Shown here: in pieces, positions 1-9,993 of the stretch
How positions within the stretch are numbered: position 1 is the stretch's first letter
Layout of the letters: every line of letters starts with the position of its first letter
Notes under the pieces: generated by a model
Databases searched by the model: none
Told to the model about the DNA's origin: nothing
What the model saw: the letters and a program-made list of their open reading frames with translations, nothing else
Assembly (NCBI GenBank): GCA_013054445.1
Contig: JAAMPI010001386.1
Coordinates: forward strand, 1 to 15,118
Reading direction: 5' to 3'
Source: Cudoniella acicularis
Lineage: Eukaryota > Ascomycota > Leotiomycetes > Helotiales > Helotiaceae
DNA: 15,118 nucleotides
Program-made: the position numbers and the translations under genes

Positions 1-1
1 A

Positions 2-523
2 GAGGAATACGCGGAGAAGAACCTACGGCCTTCGTTTAAGAGTAGAAGAACGACTATAGGTGTATAGAGCTGTTTTTATAGAGACGAGATAGGACCCCTG
101 TATATGCTTCCGGAAGGGGAGAATATGACCGTAAAGCGGTATAAATGGGTCTGTCAAAAGTACTTTATTCTATTCTACGAAAGGATAAGAAGGAAGTACG
201 GGGACGAGGTAGTGATGCAAGAAGATAATGCCCCGTGGCATACTGCCCGAATCATCACTAAATATTTGGACAACAAGCGGGTAAAGAGAATGTCTTGGCT
301 ACCCTAGTCGCCCGACCTTAATCCGATCGAGAATCTTTAGAAGTATATCAAGGATATAATCTCTAAACAAAGGCATAAGGTAAAAAGTGTAGCGGAAATA
401 AGACTAGCTCTCTAGTAAGCTTGGCCTCAAATCGACGGAGATTTCCTTCTAAAACTGTGTGATTTAGTACCCCGTAGATAGGATTCATGCTTAGAGAATA
501 AGGGAGGGGCAACCAAGTACTAA
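2..523 (+). pseudogene. Tc1/mariner DDE transposase remnant, 5' end outside the window
   Basis: One reading frame from the left edge to TAA at 521-523 shows the C-terminal half of a Tc1/mariner (IS630 superfamily) transposase. The second catalytic Asp lies in QEDNAPWH. SPDLNPIEN follows with 34 residues between Asp and Glu, the DD34E spacing of Tc1-type enzymes. The frame closes with GGATKY, a usual Tc1 C-terminus. It is broken by stops at 65-67, 305-307, 338-340, 413-415, 416-418 and 479-481. Several replace expected Trp or Gln (for example the Trp after NPIENL), as RIP (C:G to T:A in CpA) would produce. The helix-turn-helix and first Asp would lie left of the window. The element is inactive; its right terminal repeat was not identified. 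Confidence 0.85.
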
Positions 524-906
524 ATAGCTTTAATTTGAACCTATTTTGGTCTAATTCTGACTTGAAATGGTGAAGTGACTGTCTTTTTAAAAGGGGGTAT
601 GAAAATAGCACGTGACGAAGACATTTCCGACCTGATTGTACGTAATCTTACATTGTTGGTTTGCTTACTAGGAGCGAAAGCATGCGCCAGTAACGAAGCC
701 TTCGGTATAATTAACTGTTAATTAACCGTTTGCGGGCAGAAACGGGAGCTAATCAGGTTGCCTCCTGTTGTTCTATGCTCTAAGAATTGGGGTTTTATGT
801 CAGAGTAAGCGCGATCTCTAGTCTATGATTGGCGATCACTTCCTCGTAGATCGTAGATGAAAGAAGCCAAAGGTTTGTAAGTTGGGAACACAAACCCCCC
901 TTTTAT
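524..906. other. Gene-free spacer between two transposon remnants
   Basis: I see no convincing coding frame here. The first part is probably the 3' flank and terminus of the upstream Tc1/mariner copy, but without its left end the terminal repeat cannot be matched. A small near-palindrome, TAATTAAC-T-GTTAATTA, lies at 708-724. The minus-strand frame over 363-611 has no family features and overlaps the transposase remnant. Confidence 0.5.
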
Positions 907-950
907 AGTAAGAGTGCGCGGCATCGCTCGTCGTACACCTGCGCAGCCGA
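907..950. repeat. Left terminal inverted repeat
   Basis: This sequence aligns with the reverse complement of 2180-2224. Identical blocks are AGTAAGAGTGC at the outer edge and GCTCGTCGTACACCT further in, and the match decays toward the interior. Several mismatches are C in one arm and T in the other, as RIP would cause. Confidence 0.8.
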
Positions 951-1047
951 CCCCTTTTTTCAACTATAACTTTATTATTTTAATTGCAATCGAAAACTAA
1001 TTTATTATTTAGTTAACTGTCAGTACAAATCGTGATTTTTTATTGTT

Positions 1048-2120
1048 CTAGTGAACTGTAGCCATTCCCTTAACTGTAATCACGTCCTCGATCTTAACTG
1101 TAAACCTCTCTATCAGATATCGCTAATTCTCTAGCTTTATCTCGGTCTATAACTCCTACAAAACCTCTTTCATATCCTCAATTATAGTCGGAACCTTCTC
1201 TAACTTCGTGATCTCGTGCTTTATCTATCTCTAAACCTTCTCAATTAGATTTAAGTCTGGTAAGGAGGGAGGCTAGTCAAACCCACAGATTCCCTTTCAA
1301 GCTCTGGTCCACGTACTTTCCCCATGTTAACCTTTGTACTATCCTCTATAAATATGAACTCTTCTTGTTGTTAAGGCGTAAGAGAGTCATAATAAGGGAA
1401 TACCACAGCTTCAAGCACCTGATTCAAGTAGGCTTACTATAAATGCCTTTATGCCCTCTTCCTTCTCTAAAAACACAAGAGGAGACTTCTAGTCCTGGCT
1501 AATAGCCCCCTAAACCATTACGCTAACCCTCCCACTCCTATAAACTAACTTGATATACGTCAAACACTTCTTTTATCAGGTCAACGCGTTATATAAATCC
1601 GACCTCGCTTTCTAGTATTAAAAGTGGCTTTATCACTCTAAATAGCCTTCTTCTATTCTACTGTTCCCCACTAGCGATACTTCTATATAAACGCGAGTCT
1701 CTTTACTTAGTCCTTATTAATAAAAGGGCGAGGGCAAGTAACACAACGGCGGTATCTAAATGACTTAAGCGTACGGCGAATAGTATAGACTAAAGCCTTG
1801 GTTTTAAGCTCAGCTTTAACACGGTGATATAGTGTTTTACGGCTCTCTCACGATTTACTGATCTATTTAATAATACGTTTGATTTTAGAGGTTGAAATTA
1901 ACTTTGGTTTAGTTGCCTTTCCTTCTCTGGTAGTACGAGATGAAGTGCTCTTGATAATGTGCTGAATAGTAGAGCGTTTGACGCCTGTCTTTTTTATGAT
2001 TTAGCTATAAGACGCGCTATCACGTCGCATCGCGCGCACGATAGCTCGAACAGGACTTTCCTATTAGCGCCCAGGTTGGTGGTTGTTCTTGATAGGTGAA
2101 GAGAGTATCGAATCGTCCAT
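1048..2120 (-). pseudogene. Full-length RIP-degraded Tc1/mariner transposase
   Basis: The ATG on the minus strand at 2120 opens a frame readable through in-frame stops. First comes a helix-turn-helix region (IIKKTGVKRSTIQ), then SDKATFNTRKRGRIYITR holding the first catalytic Asp (codon 1632-1634). IEDSTKV holds the second Asp (codon 1341-1343). After a frame change between about 1340 and 1270, SLPDLNLIEKV holds the catalytic Glu (codon 1240-1242). The frame ends with a stop at 1048-1050. Distances fit DD34E. Many expected Trp and Gln codons are TAG, for example the Trp before PPSLPD and the one before SDK. With both RIP stops and a frameshift, no active transposase can be made. The span of about 357 codons matches intact fungal relatives. 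Confidence 0.87.
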
Positions 2121-2179
2121 TTTGAGTTGTTTATGATGTGTGTGATGCGTCGGGCGTGGTGTTGTTGGGGGAAAAGAGT

Positions 2180-2224
2180 CCTCGCTTCGAAGGTGTACGA
2201 CGAGCAATACCGAGCACTCTTACT
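2180..2224. repeat. Right terminal inverted repeat
   Basis: This is the partner of the repeat at 907-950. It begins outside with the complement of AGTAAGAGTGC and includes the complement of GCTCGTCGTACACCT. Its outer edge is only 37 bp from the stop codon of the S8 peptidase gene. Confidence 0.8.
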
Positions 2225-2261
2225 TGGGAACTTTAGTGAAAATGGGTACTATTCAATGCTT

Positions 2262-5200
2262 TTATATATCCCTAAGATCATCAAGGATAATATCACACAC
2301 AGTAGACTCCTGATATTTCGGATTCAAGAAGTCCCACGGGACTAGATAATCGTACCCGCCTCTTTTTCTGTTGGCCATCCGCCTGAAAACGGTGCTCATC
2401 CCAGCAGAGGACCGCAACTTGCTAAACGTACCTACTTCGCGATTCACATGTTCATGGCCTAGGCTTGGCAGTGCGATTTTCACGTATTGCAATACAAGTG
2501 CTGCGATTCCTGCGGCGATTGGTGTAGCTGTTGACGTACCTGATTTACGCGTTTCATCTCCTTGTCCTAAATGGGGTGGCCAGCACGACTTCACTGCTTG
2601 CCCGAGCGTGGCAAAGTTATCACCTCCAGGGGACTCCGTTGGTGTGAAGTCGCATCTATTCCCGAAGCTGTCGGTCGCGTGTATGCAGATGACTTGTGGA
2701 AGTCTTGCTGGCCAAGCAATGGTGCTATTCCCGCCCTGGTTGGAAGCTGCCGCCAGCATGATGACTTTCCTATCATCTGCAAATCGAATTGCTTTATCAA
2801 TGATGTCGACGGAACGCTCAAATCCAAATGACATGGAAATTATGTCAACTCCCCATTCTTCGACTGCGTATTTGATAGCCTGTAGAGTGTTAAGTGATGC
2901 ACGCCAACATTCGAGAACGGGAATATTTACGTCAGCGATTCTTTGATGAATTACTTCAGCCATAATGCTGACTTTACTCTCGTTCCGATCTTTGAACACT
3001 CGCGCGACGTAAATTTCTGCGTCAGGAGCAACTTTTGCAAGCAGGGCAGCCCCATGAGTACCGTGTCCATCTAGATCTTGATCACCTCTTGCCAAATTTT
3101 GATCGAACTCGTCGCCATGGCTCAGCCAGCTTTTCTGATCGCGAATTTGATCTTCATGGATCCAGGACGCGTGATCAGGTAAGTCAATACCAGTGTCCAA
3201 GATAGCTATTCTGACTCTTCCTGGTCGCGGAAAGATTTGGTGTATAGAAGAATGGCTTTCATCGCATGTCTTTTCGATTAGGGGGTGAACCCGCTCATGC
3301 AACTGCATCAACCATCTGGAAAATCAAATATTTTAGCATGCTCCTGTTCCACTAAGTTATAGGAGTATGAGGAGCACAAATGCATTTTGGGCGATTTTGA
3401 AGTTTATGACCGCCCACAAACGTGGTTCTGAAGTAGAAAAAGCTAAGAATTGATAGGGCTTGGTTGTCCTTACTGCTCAGCTCGCGAGGAACTGCACATG
3501 ATGTTAGCAAGCAATTCGACCGGGTTGGAAGTTGTAACATGCCAATGATCACCAATAACTCCACCCCTATCGAGGTCATCGCAAAGACAACCCTCCATGC
3601 CTATTGAGGGGTCTGTTAACTCCGCGGGCTTTACAAAATGCTTCTTCATCGGAAGCAAACTTTGCGCCCGCGGTGTAATCTTAGTATGGCTTTGGAATAT
3701 ACGTCTTTCACGGGAGATGGTAGCCTCTGGTAGGCGTGACGCAGCAGGAGTCAGAACGTCCAATTTTTCCACTAACTGCCCAAAAACCTTCTGTAGGGAC
3801 TCTTCTAGAGGTTTCACGATCAATTCGAATATTCGCTGTCGGAAATTTAGGTCATCGAAAGAGGCATTTCGACCGAATTCGTCGGTGAAGGTTTGATCAT
3901 CGAGACAGGCTTTGACAGCATTAACAAAATCTATAGAACTGTCATCTGTACACTCCTCTAACATCTCCATTGCAACAGGGCGATCCGCATCGATATGAAA
4001 GACATCTGCATTATTAGGATTGTCTGACGACCGCTCATTCTCGATTGGTCGACCGAGCTCGATCTCTAGCAGCAAAATGCCAAGTGCTAATATTCCAGGA
4101 TATGGATGAACCTGAAGACTTCGATCTTCTCCATCACAGAGTTTTTCCAAAGGCTGGCATTTCGTCGACAGATATGGTCTTGTTATATCTGGCGTTCCAT
4201 GGGCTTTTGCTTGGTAAAAGCAGATATCGGTTTTGTTCCAACTTCTTAGTAACCATGGACCATTGTAGAAATGTAGAAAGGCATTTGCTAAGATGACTTG
4301 GAGAATGAACCTGTCCCGTTTCTTGGCTCGGTCGAAAGGTATTGGAGAATCAAGATTTAAAAAATCTTTTAGCGACACCGGTTGCTTCCTTTGAATGTCC
4401 TCAGTAGCAGAGGCAGGATTGAGATACCACAATTCATCCTCTTCAACAAGGAGTTTCAATCGGCAAGAAGTTCGTGTTGAAACATTAGTCATCAATTTGC
4501 AAATGCCCTCGACTGGCCACCTGTCTTCTCCTTTGACGGCCGGACGAGGCGATCCTTTTGGAGGAAGTGAAAAGGTAACTTCTTTGGACCTGGCTTGCAT
4601 GGAAGTGATGGCTACCGCTTTGTGGCTAAAAAGTCAGAAAACATCACTACTTCATCAAGTAAATTCGGGTTGCCTAAAATTACCTTGTTTTCGGTACCAG
4701 GCGAACCTCGCTCTCCTGCCATGTTAGGGAGGCGTTAGCTGCACAGCAGAATGCCAATTCAAACCGAGCCTCATTGGTATTAGTTCGATGAGTTGCTAGT
4801 CGTAGCTTAGTTTCGGTATGGGGGATATGCCCATTACATTTCCAGTTCTGAGCTAAAATTTCATGGAGGAGAGTAGCATGGTCTCTGATTTGAGAAGAGG
4901 GCAAGGTTGGTAATTCCCCTTGGACAGGTTCGAAAACAGACCCCGCTCGAATGGCATGCTCTGGTAGCTTGGGCCGTCTGATTCTGGCTTTGCGGAAAAG
5001 AGCCCCAAGATCAGCACTGCACATAGTAAGGCGATTAACCATGTGCGTACGATGCTTCTTCCGTCTGTCTGCCAAATTGATCAACTCCCGCAATTCTTCG
5101 ACGTGGATAACGTTGTCGCCATCTTGTTCAACACGTCGTCGCAGGTCTTGTAGTCTCTGGTACTTGGTTCTCTGTGATCTATGTTGCTGATACTGCTGGA

Positions 5201-5539
5201 GGTTAGACATGTGCACAGCTGAAGCGGACTGGGAATTCGGATGGTCCGAGACTGACTGAAGCTTACCTGGATTTTAACGAAACGACTCTCCAGAACATCT
5301 AGCGCGTGTACCAATGTGCGTTCAATGGGTTCAGGAATATCAATATCGGGGTCCCAGGCAAGTAAAGTCTCTTCAAGGCTCTTGAATTCGACATGAAGCT
5401 TCGCGTAGAAGGCTTCCTTTTCGAGGCCTTGTCGAGCCAAGAATGCAGCCTCGCTGTCACCCGTGAAAAACGTTGCGAGCTTGAGAAATTCGGGAACAAC
5501 AGCCGCGAGAAGCAGCAGTAGCTCTTGAGTTAGAGCCAT
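2262..5539 (-). CDS. DUF7580-like / subtilisin (peptidase S8) fusion protein, 979 aa, five exons
   Basis: Proposed exons on the minus strand are 5539-5267, 5195-4684, 4625-3474, 3315-2931 and 2879-2262. All junctions are GT-AG and phases agree. Exons 1-2 encode a helical N-terminus. Residues about 195-545 look like the fungal DUF7580 region, with LHEILAQNWKC near 201 and the kinase-like HPYPGILALGILLLE at 435. The C-terminal third is an S8 subtilisin with all key residues: Asp686 (ILDTGID), His730 (DGHGTH), oxyanion Asn821 (AAASNQGG) and Ser890 (SGTSTATP). There is no signal peptide, so the enzyme is probably cytoplasmic, unlike secreted degradative subtilisins. In Podospora, HET-Q2 is an S8 protease that activates a gasdermin-like protein; similar regulated cleavage is inference here. 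ATG 5539 was chosen because an in-frame GTG lies just upstream but no other ATG. It is divergent from the zinc-finger gene. Family call is firm; splice sites are good predictions. Confidence 0.88.
2880..2930 (-). other. 51-nt stop-free intron of length 3n in the S8 domain
   Basis: On the minus strand the donor GTAAAT follows GAC, and the acceptor CTACAG is preceded by a branch-like ACTTAAC. Splicing joins HQRIAD directly to AIKYAVEEW, which reads like the normal subtilisin helix before the DIISMSFG strand. Unspliced, the frame stays open and adds 17 residues that look foreign to the family. I treat it as an intron; retention would give a viable longer protein. Confidence 0.72.
3316..3473 (-). 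other. 158-nt intron linking the DUF7580 and S8 parts
   Basis: Donor GTAAGG at 3473 and acceptor TTTTCCAG ending at 3316. The split codon CA|A becomes Gln and leads into WLMQLHERVHPL. Without this splice the upstream frame stops at 3470, and the S8 frame has no nearby ATG other than Met within MQLHERV. This intron is what makes the two parts one protein. At 158 nt it is longer than its neighbours, so a small extra exon inside cannot be excluded. Confidence 0.7.
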
Positions 5540-5883
5540 TGCAAGCACCACTTTTCACTTTGAATTTCAGATGGATGATGGGGGGAGCTGGATCTGGATC
5601 TTGAGCTGGAGTTGGAGTTGGTGCTACACCATGCTGGATTTCCAGGCTCTGGCGAACCACTCCAGGCTCCAGCTCCGCCTCGAGGTCCTCCTGCACGCTG
5701 ACAAAGCAGGCAATACAGCCCTGCCAGCGCCCTGGAAGACACCAAGACACCAAGATTCAGATCAGCCTCATCTCTTATACCACTAATGGACTTGATATCG
5801 ACATCGACGTGGACATCTCTGGATCTACATCTACACCTATACCTGCATCTGCTCCAGCATCCTTCACGAGTCAAGCAAGGGAA
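5540..5883. promoter_or_regulatory. Shared divergent 5' region with low-complexity stretches
   Basis: This 344-bp interval separates the two divergent start codons and must hold both promoters and leaders. No clear TATA box is visible. It contains simple-sequence stretches, one of GGATCT/GGAGTT-type repeats at about 5588-5622 and one of GAYATC/CATCTx-type repeats at about 5790-5852. The frame of the zinc-finger gene is open back to 5605 but has no ATG before 5884. Short frames on both strands across the interval have repeat-driven composition (Trp-Ser or Arg-Cys runs) and are not called as genes. Confidence 0.55.
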
Positions 5884-8800
5884 ATGGCTGAGGCAGCTTC
5901 ACTAGATGTCGGAAGCCCAAAGATATCGAATGCTGCAGCGGCTTGTGCAGGGACCTTCCACGCGCTTTTGACCAGCGATGCGTTGCCCAGCTACGATTCG
6001 GGATGGACAGAAGATCAAATGGCGAGATTTAACATTTGGGCATCGAATCTGGGAGTCTTTGCTCAAGGGCATACATCTGCAGACCACCGTCTCCAGGGCT
6101 TCGATGATGTTCGCAGCTTGATGTTTCAATTTCTAAAAGCGTTGCTTGAAAATCTGATATGCAGTGAGTTGTGACGCTGCTAGGTCTTTGGTGTTACGGT
6201 GTATCTGCTACAGCATGAGATCGCTGATCTACTCTCCTCTTAGCCACGGGCACGCCCACTCCCCATGAGACCGTGAATGACGAGTCTCGTGCTGATAACA
6301 AAGGCAGCGATGGGCATCCACCGTCTTCATCCACCCCGTCTTTCACGTTTTCCTCTATGTCATCGAGCAAGGAGTCTAGCGGGGGTTCTATTCCAACGCC
6401 TGTGGCCAAGGCCCGCGTCGAGGTAGAGGATGCAATAAGCCGGCTTAACAGGCTTTCGGCCTCTATTCGAAAGTCTGGCACACAAGCGCGAGACTTAAAG
6501 GCTGCGCCATTTATTGATCAGGACTATGATGGGAATGACTTGACTGCTTTCTATTCACGTCTCTCCTCCTTGATCGTCGACCAAAAATTCCCAAAAGCAA
6601 ACGAAGAAATCCGTCAACGTCTAGCCCGCTCGCTTTCTCGGCGGCGTAATCAACTGGCGTACCGTCGCAGACATCAGCAAAAGTCAGAACAGGCAAACGC
6701 ATCACTGGATGCTACGACACGAAGCGTGCCGCACGACCTCAAGACTCCCACACAGATTGATGTTAAGAGACCACTTCTGTCAAACATGTCTGCTCCCGTT
6801 TTAGATCCCAAAGGATTGTTGAACAGAGCTGGATCTACGATATCAGGAGCACATTCTACAGCTATGCTTTGTAGTCCTTCTCGAGTTCCAAATTTCAACT
6901 TCCTATCGGCGCCAAAAGTGAACGAGACTGGCTTCTTTGAATGTCCATATTGCTTGATCTTATGCCCAGTAGAGGAGGCACGAGGAAAATCTTGGAAGTA
7001 AGTGATGGCAACATGTTATTCGGTCAATCTTTTTTTTTGGCAGCGTCCCAGTCTGACTTTGCAGGCATCATGTAATGAAAGATCTTGCACCATATCTATG
7101 TCTATCCAATGAATGCGACAAGCCGGATGAACCTTTTCAAACATTCTCAGATTGGATTGCCCATATCCGAAATGAGCATGCAACATTGCATTGGGAATGC
7201 CTGGCTCCCATTCATGAACCAGCATCATTTGCTGATCAAAATCTATATATGGATCATATGAGACGTTTTCATTCAGGATCATTTGCTGACTCGCAGCTTC
7301 CTGCTCTTGCACAAATGAGTGCGCGAGTCGAGTCTCGCATATTCAGCATATGTCCTCTCTGCGACCATCTACCCGAAGGCTTCGTCCAGGAAAGGCCTGA
7401 TCAGCATCAACAGGAGGACCAGAATGCTCTACAGAAGCACATAGCACAGCATCTTCAATCAATGGCCTTGATCTCTTTTTCGTGGCTTGGTGATTTGAAG
7501 AGTGAAATGTCAAGCAAAATAGAGAGTGATCTTGCCTTTGAAGACGAAACCGGGATTTTGATTTTCCATGACCCCCCAGATCGGGCAGTTCAAGTCGATT
7601 CTTATCTTGACCCAGATTGGAACGGCATATGCCCTGCGCCCAGCTCTATTGAGCTAGATGAGGTTTGGCAGGATTTCACCGGCACCAGTCAAGATACAGC
7701 AAGGGCCTTGGAATGGTGGTTCGTCACAAAGTCTAAGAATCTTACTTTTGATCATACACAAGATGAAAAGCTTGCACCTTTTGTCAAGGCGTACATGCTA
7801 TCAGATGTCGCCAGGCCGAAGGTTCCTGCTGGTTTTGAATCGAAAGATAAGAACTATCAACGGCAACATGAACCCTTACAGCTTCACCGAGTTCATTGCC
7901 AGGGGCAGGTCTTTGTGTATTCCGACGCCCCTATTTGGCAACCTATATGGCGGCCGGACGACATTCACACTACTAATACCCCGCCAGAACATCTAGCAGG
8001 AAATCAAGTGTATAAAGAGGCTCTTTTTGGCTATGATTTCATCGCGGGTCACGACTACAAATGTGACTGTCTTTCCAAAGCACCCCTTGCAGGCCCACAC
8101 TTAACGAAATCGGCTCCTGTCTCCCGAGAATTTATCAAGTTGTTGTCCCAAGAGCTATGCGACGCACTTATTAATCTGAAAATTGATGGCAAGGAATTCC
8201 AACTTGGACAGGAGATTGATTCACCATACCTCTTTTTCTATCACGGTCGGGAGTATATCGAATCGCATATAAAAGCCTCCACAGCAGATATTTCTTCTTT
8301 GAAAGGGTTTCTCGACTACATTTACCTCCATGTTGGCGCTGAATATGAAGAAGCCGACAGATGCTTTAGTTCTGGAGTAGTGGTCTCTCGATTCATGCCG
8401 TATCTGTTCTTTCCCGACACTATTCTAGTAAGTAATGATAAGTCGGGAGCTCGAGACGTAGAGGCGTTTCGACAAACAACAGAGATTCGATCTTTTGCAG
8501 ATAACGATAGCAAACTCGTCTGGGAAATTGATATGGAGTATGTTATACTCGAAAACTCGACCTTGATTCCCCGCACTACTACTTTCACGATCTCCTGCGA
8601 CTCGTCTGATGGAGCTACTGAAATTACCTCTCTCGACGTTTTTCCTCTGAAGTTCGCAAAGCCTGGGATCGAAGACCATCTCTTGGCTCAGAGGAATGAA
8701 ACAAAAGAGTTATTTATGTCTTCTAGTGTAGGCGCCGTATCATCCTATGATGGGCCCTCACACATCATACGATGTAGCCTCCCCCACCAAAGTACTCCAA

Positions 8801-9072
8801 GTCAACAACAAAGCAGTGCAAACACTGGCGGTGGTGGACCTTCAAGAGCAGGCACTACTCGTGCTAGTACTATTCGATGGCCATCAAACACCACTAGTGC
8901 TACTTCTGCAAAAATGAAGCCGGATTATTTTTGGGACTGCTGTCAATGTCTGTCTACCCCTGACAGTGCTGGCAATGACATGTCTGTTCGAACCAAGCAC
9001 TGCGTAGATTGTGACCATCCGCGATGTGACAATTGCCCTGGAAGGTGGATTAAAATTCCAACGAACAGGTAG
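5884..9072 (+). CDS. Multi-zinc-finger protein with DUF7025-like domain, 1013 aa, three exons
   Basis: Proposed exons are 5884-6163, 6244-6997 and 7065-9072, all GT-AG and phase-consistent; CTGAC precedes the second acceptor. The N-terminus (about 14-80, including ARFNIWASNLG) resembles the helical start of fungal C2H2 signalling-type proteins. Zinc-binding patterns follow: CPYC at 327-330 with HH at 346-347, Cys357/Cys362...His378/His383, a degenerate finger near 390, and CPLC at 441-444 with His470/His474. Residues about 700-890 match the DUF7025 pattern found before AAA ATPase domains in fungi (LFFPDTILVS, then SLDVFPLKFAKP), but no Walker motifs follow. A Ser/Thr/Gly-rich linker (about 900-961) leads to a last Cys cluster (DCCQC, HCVDC, CDNC; 970-1003). 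No signal peptide or membrane segment is seen. Function is unknown; a scaffold or nucleic-acid-binding role is possible. ATG 5884 is the first in-frame ATG. Confidence 0.85.
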
Positions 9073-9168
9073 AATTGGTAAGAAAATATTTCTGAATATT
9101 TTATGCCTTAATACTAACTTGACTGTGTAAACAAAGCTGACAATCCGACCAATCCAACATCAGGAACT
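9069..9168 (+). other. Possible alternative last intron of the zinc-finger gene
   Basis: The last codon before the stop overlaps CAG|GTAGAA. Splicing to CATCAG (a GCTGAC branch-like site lies about 25 nt before it) would replace the stop with a short tail, RNWPGTGTTTTIKW, then TAA. The plain stop at 9070-9072 needs no extra assumption and is kept in the main model. Confidence 0.25.
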
Positions 9169-9993
9169 GGCCCGGAACGGGAACGACGACTACCATTAAA
9201 TGGTAAACCGTCTCTTTTGTTTTTGTTTGAACGCATCCAGATATTTACGATCATGATAGCATCTCCGAAGCTACCTGTCGACTATTATATAGAATAGATG
9301 TGGTGACAAAAGAACACCTGCTGGAGTCGCTAGAGATTTTAAACAATTTGAAAAGGCATCCTATCATTTCCTGTTTTTGGCTTTGGAATGTCGCTCTGAC
9401 AACTGTTAATTTCTCAAAGAATCATCCCAGAAGCCCATCACCCTTAAAACCCTGCTTAGCAAAATATCCTCATTCATTTCTACCCGACGTCAACGTTTCC
9501 AAGCCGCACTTGTGCTCGCTTCGTCTCACCTACAACTCTATAGCCCTCCCTTCCGACATAACAGAGTGAAGCAAGTGCAATGTTTTGTTCCCCTGCGACA
9601 CGGAATCCCATTCAAATAATCGCAAGATTTACTTTGCCCGCCTTCTCACAATTGGAGCTTGACGGCGTCTTCATTTCATGTCTACAAGCGAGATTCTCTT
9701 TATCCACAATTTGGAATTCTGAAATCCCCAATACAGCTGCATTTATATGCGGGGTTCTGTAACAACCGGCGCTTGACGTAAAATGAAAGTTTGATTTGGC
9801 ACACATCTCGAATTTTCGATGTTACAATTCGGAATGGTTCTGAAACGCTTTCAAGAGGGACCTTTTGGTGGACTGGGAGGGAAGTTATTTGTCACTATAA
9901 GATTCCGTCTCGGCATCTCCCGAACTTGAACCCCGTTCCTTAAATATCTTTCTTATCGAAAGATTCTTCCTATTTTCTACACCTTGAGCTCAC
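9073..9993. other. Intergenic region, no gene seen
   Basis: This holds the 3' flank of the zinc-finger gene and the upstream region of the CVNH gene. Frames at 9300-9569 and 9580-9762 lack family motifs and good start contexts, and I do not call them. A TACTAAC branch-like site lies at about 9110-9118, but no supported exon follows apart from the alternative tail described separately. Confidence 0.5.

Larger units (their letters stand above)
907..2224 (-). mobile_element. Complete but inactivated Tc1/mariner element with terminal inverted repeats
   Basis: The element is about 1.32 kb, bounded by imperfect inverted repeats at about 907-950 and 2180-2224. The outer repeat AGTAAGAGTGC is identical at both ends. 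Further in, GCTCGTCGTACACCT is also shared, with a few differences, several of them C/T. A single transposase gene on the minus strand fills most of the interior. Size, single gene and DD34E motif fit Tc1/mariner. The expected TA target duplication is not clean: a TA precedes the left end, but the right flank reads differently, so the exact boundary is uncertain by a base or two. Confidence 0.85.

Noticed and set aside
2371..2946. 191-residue frame on the + strand
   Set aside because: It is antisense to the S8 catalytic domain, whose motifs and triad make the minus strand the real one, and it begins without an ATG.
5571..5874. Overlapping short frames on both strands between the divergent genes
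   Set aside because: Runs of Trp-Ser or Arg-Cys come from simple repeats; the frames conflict and lie upstream of both better-supported starts.
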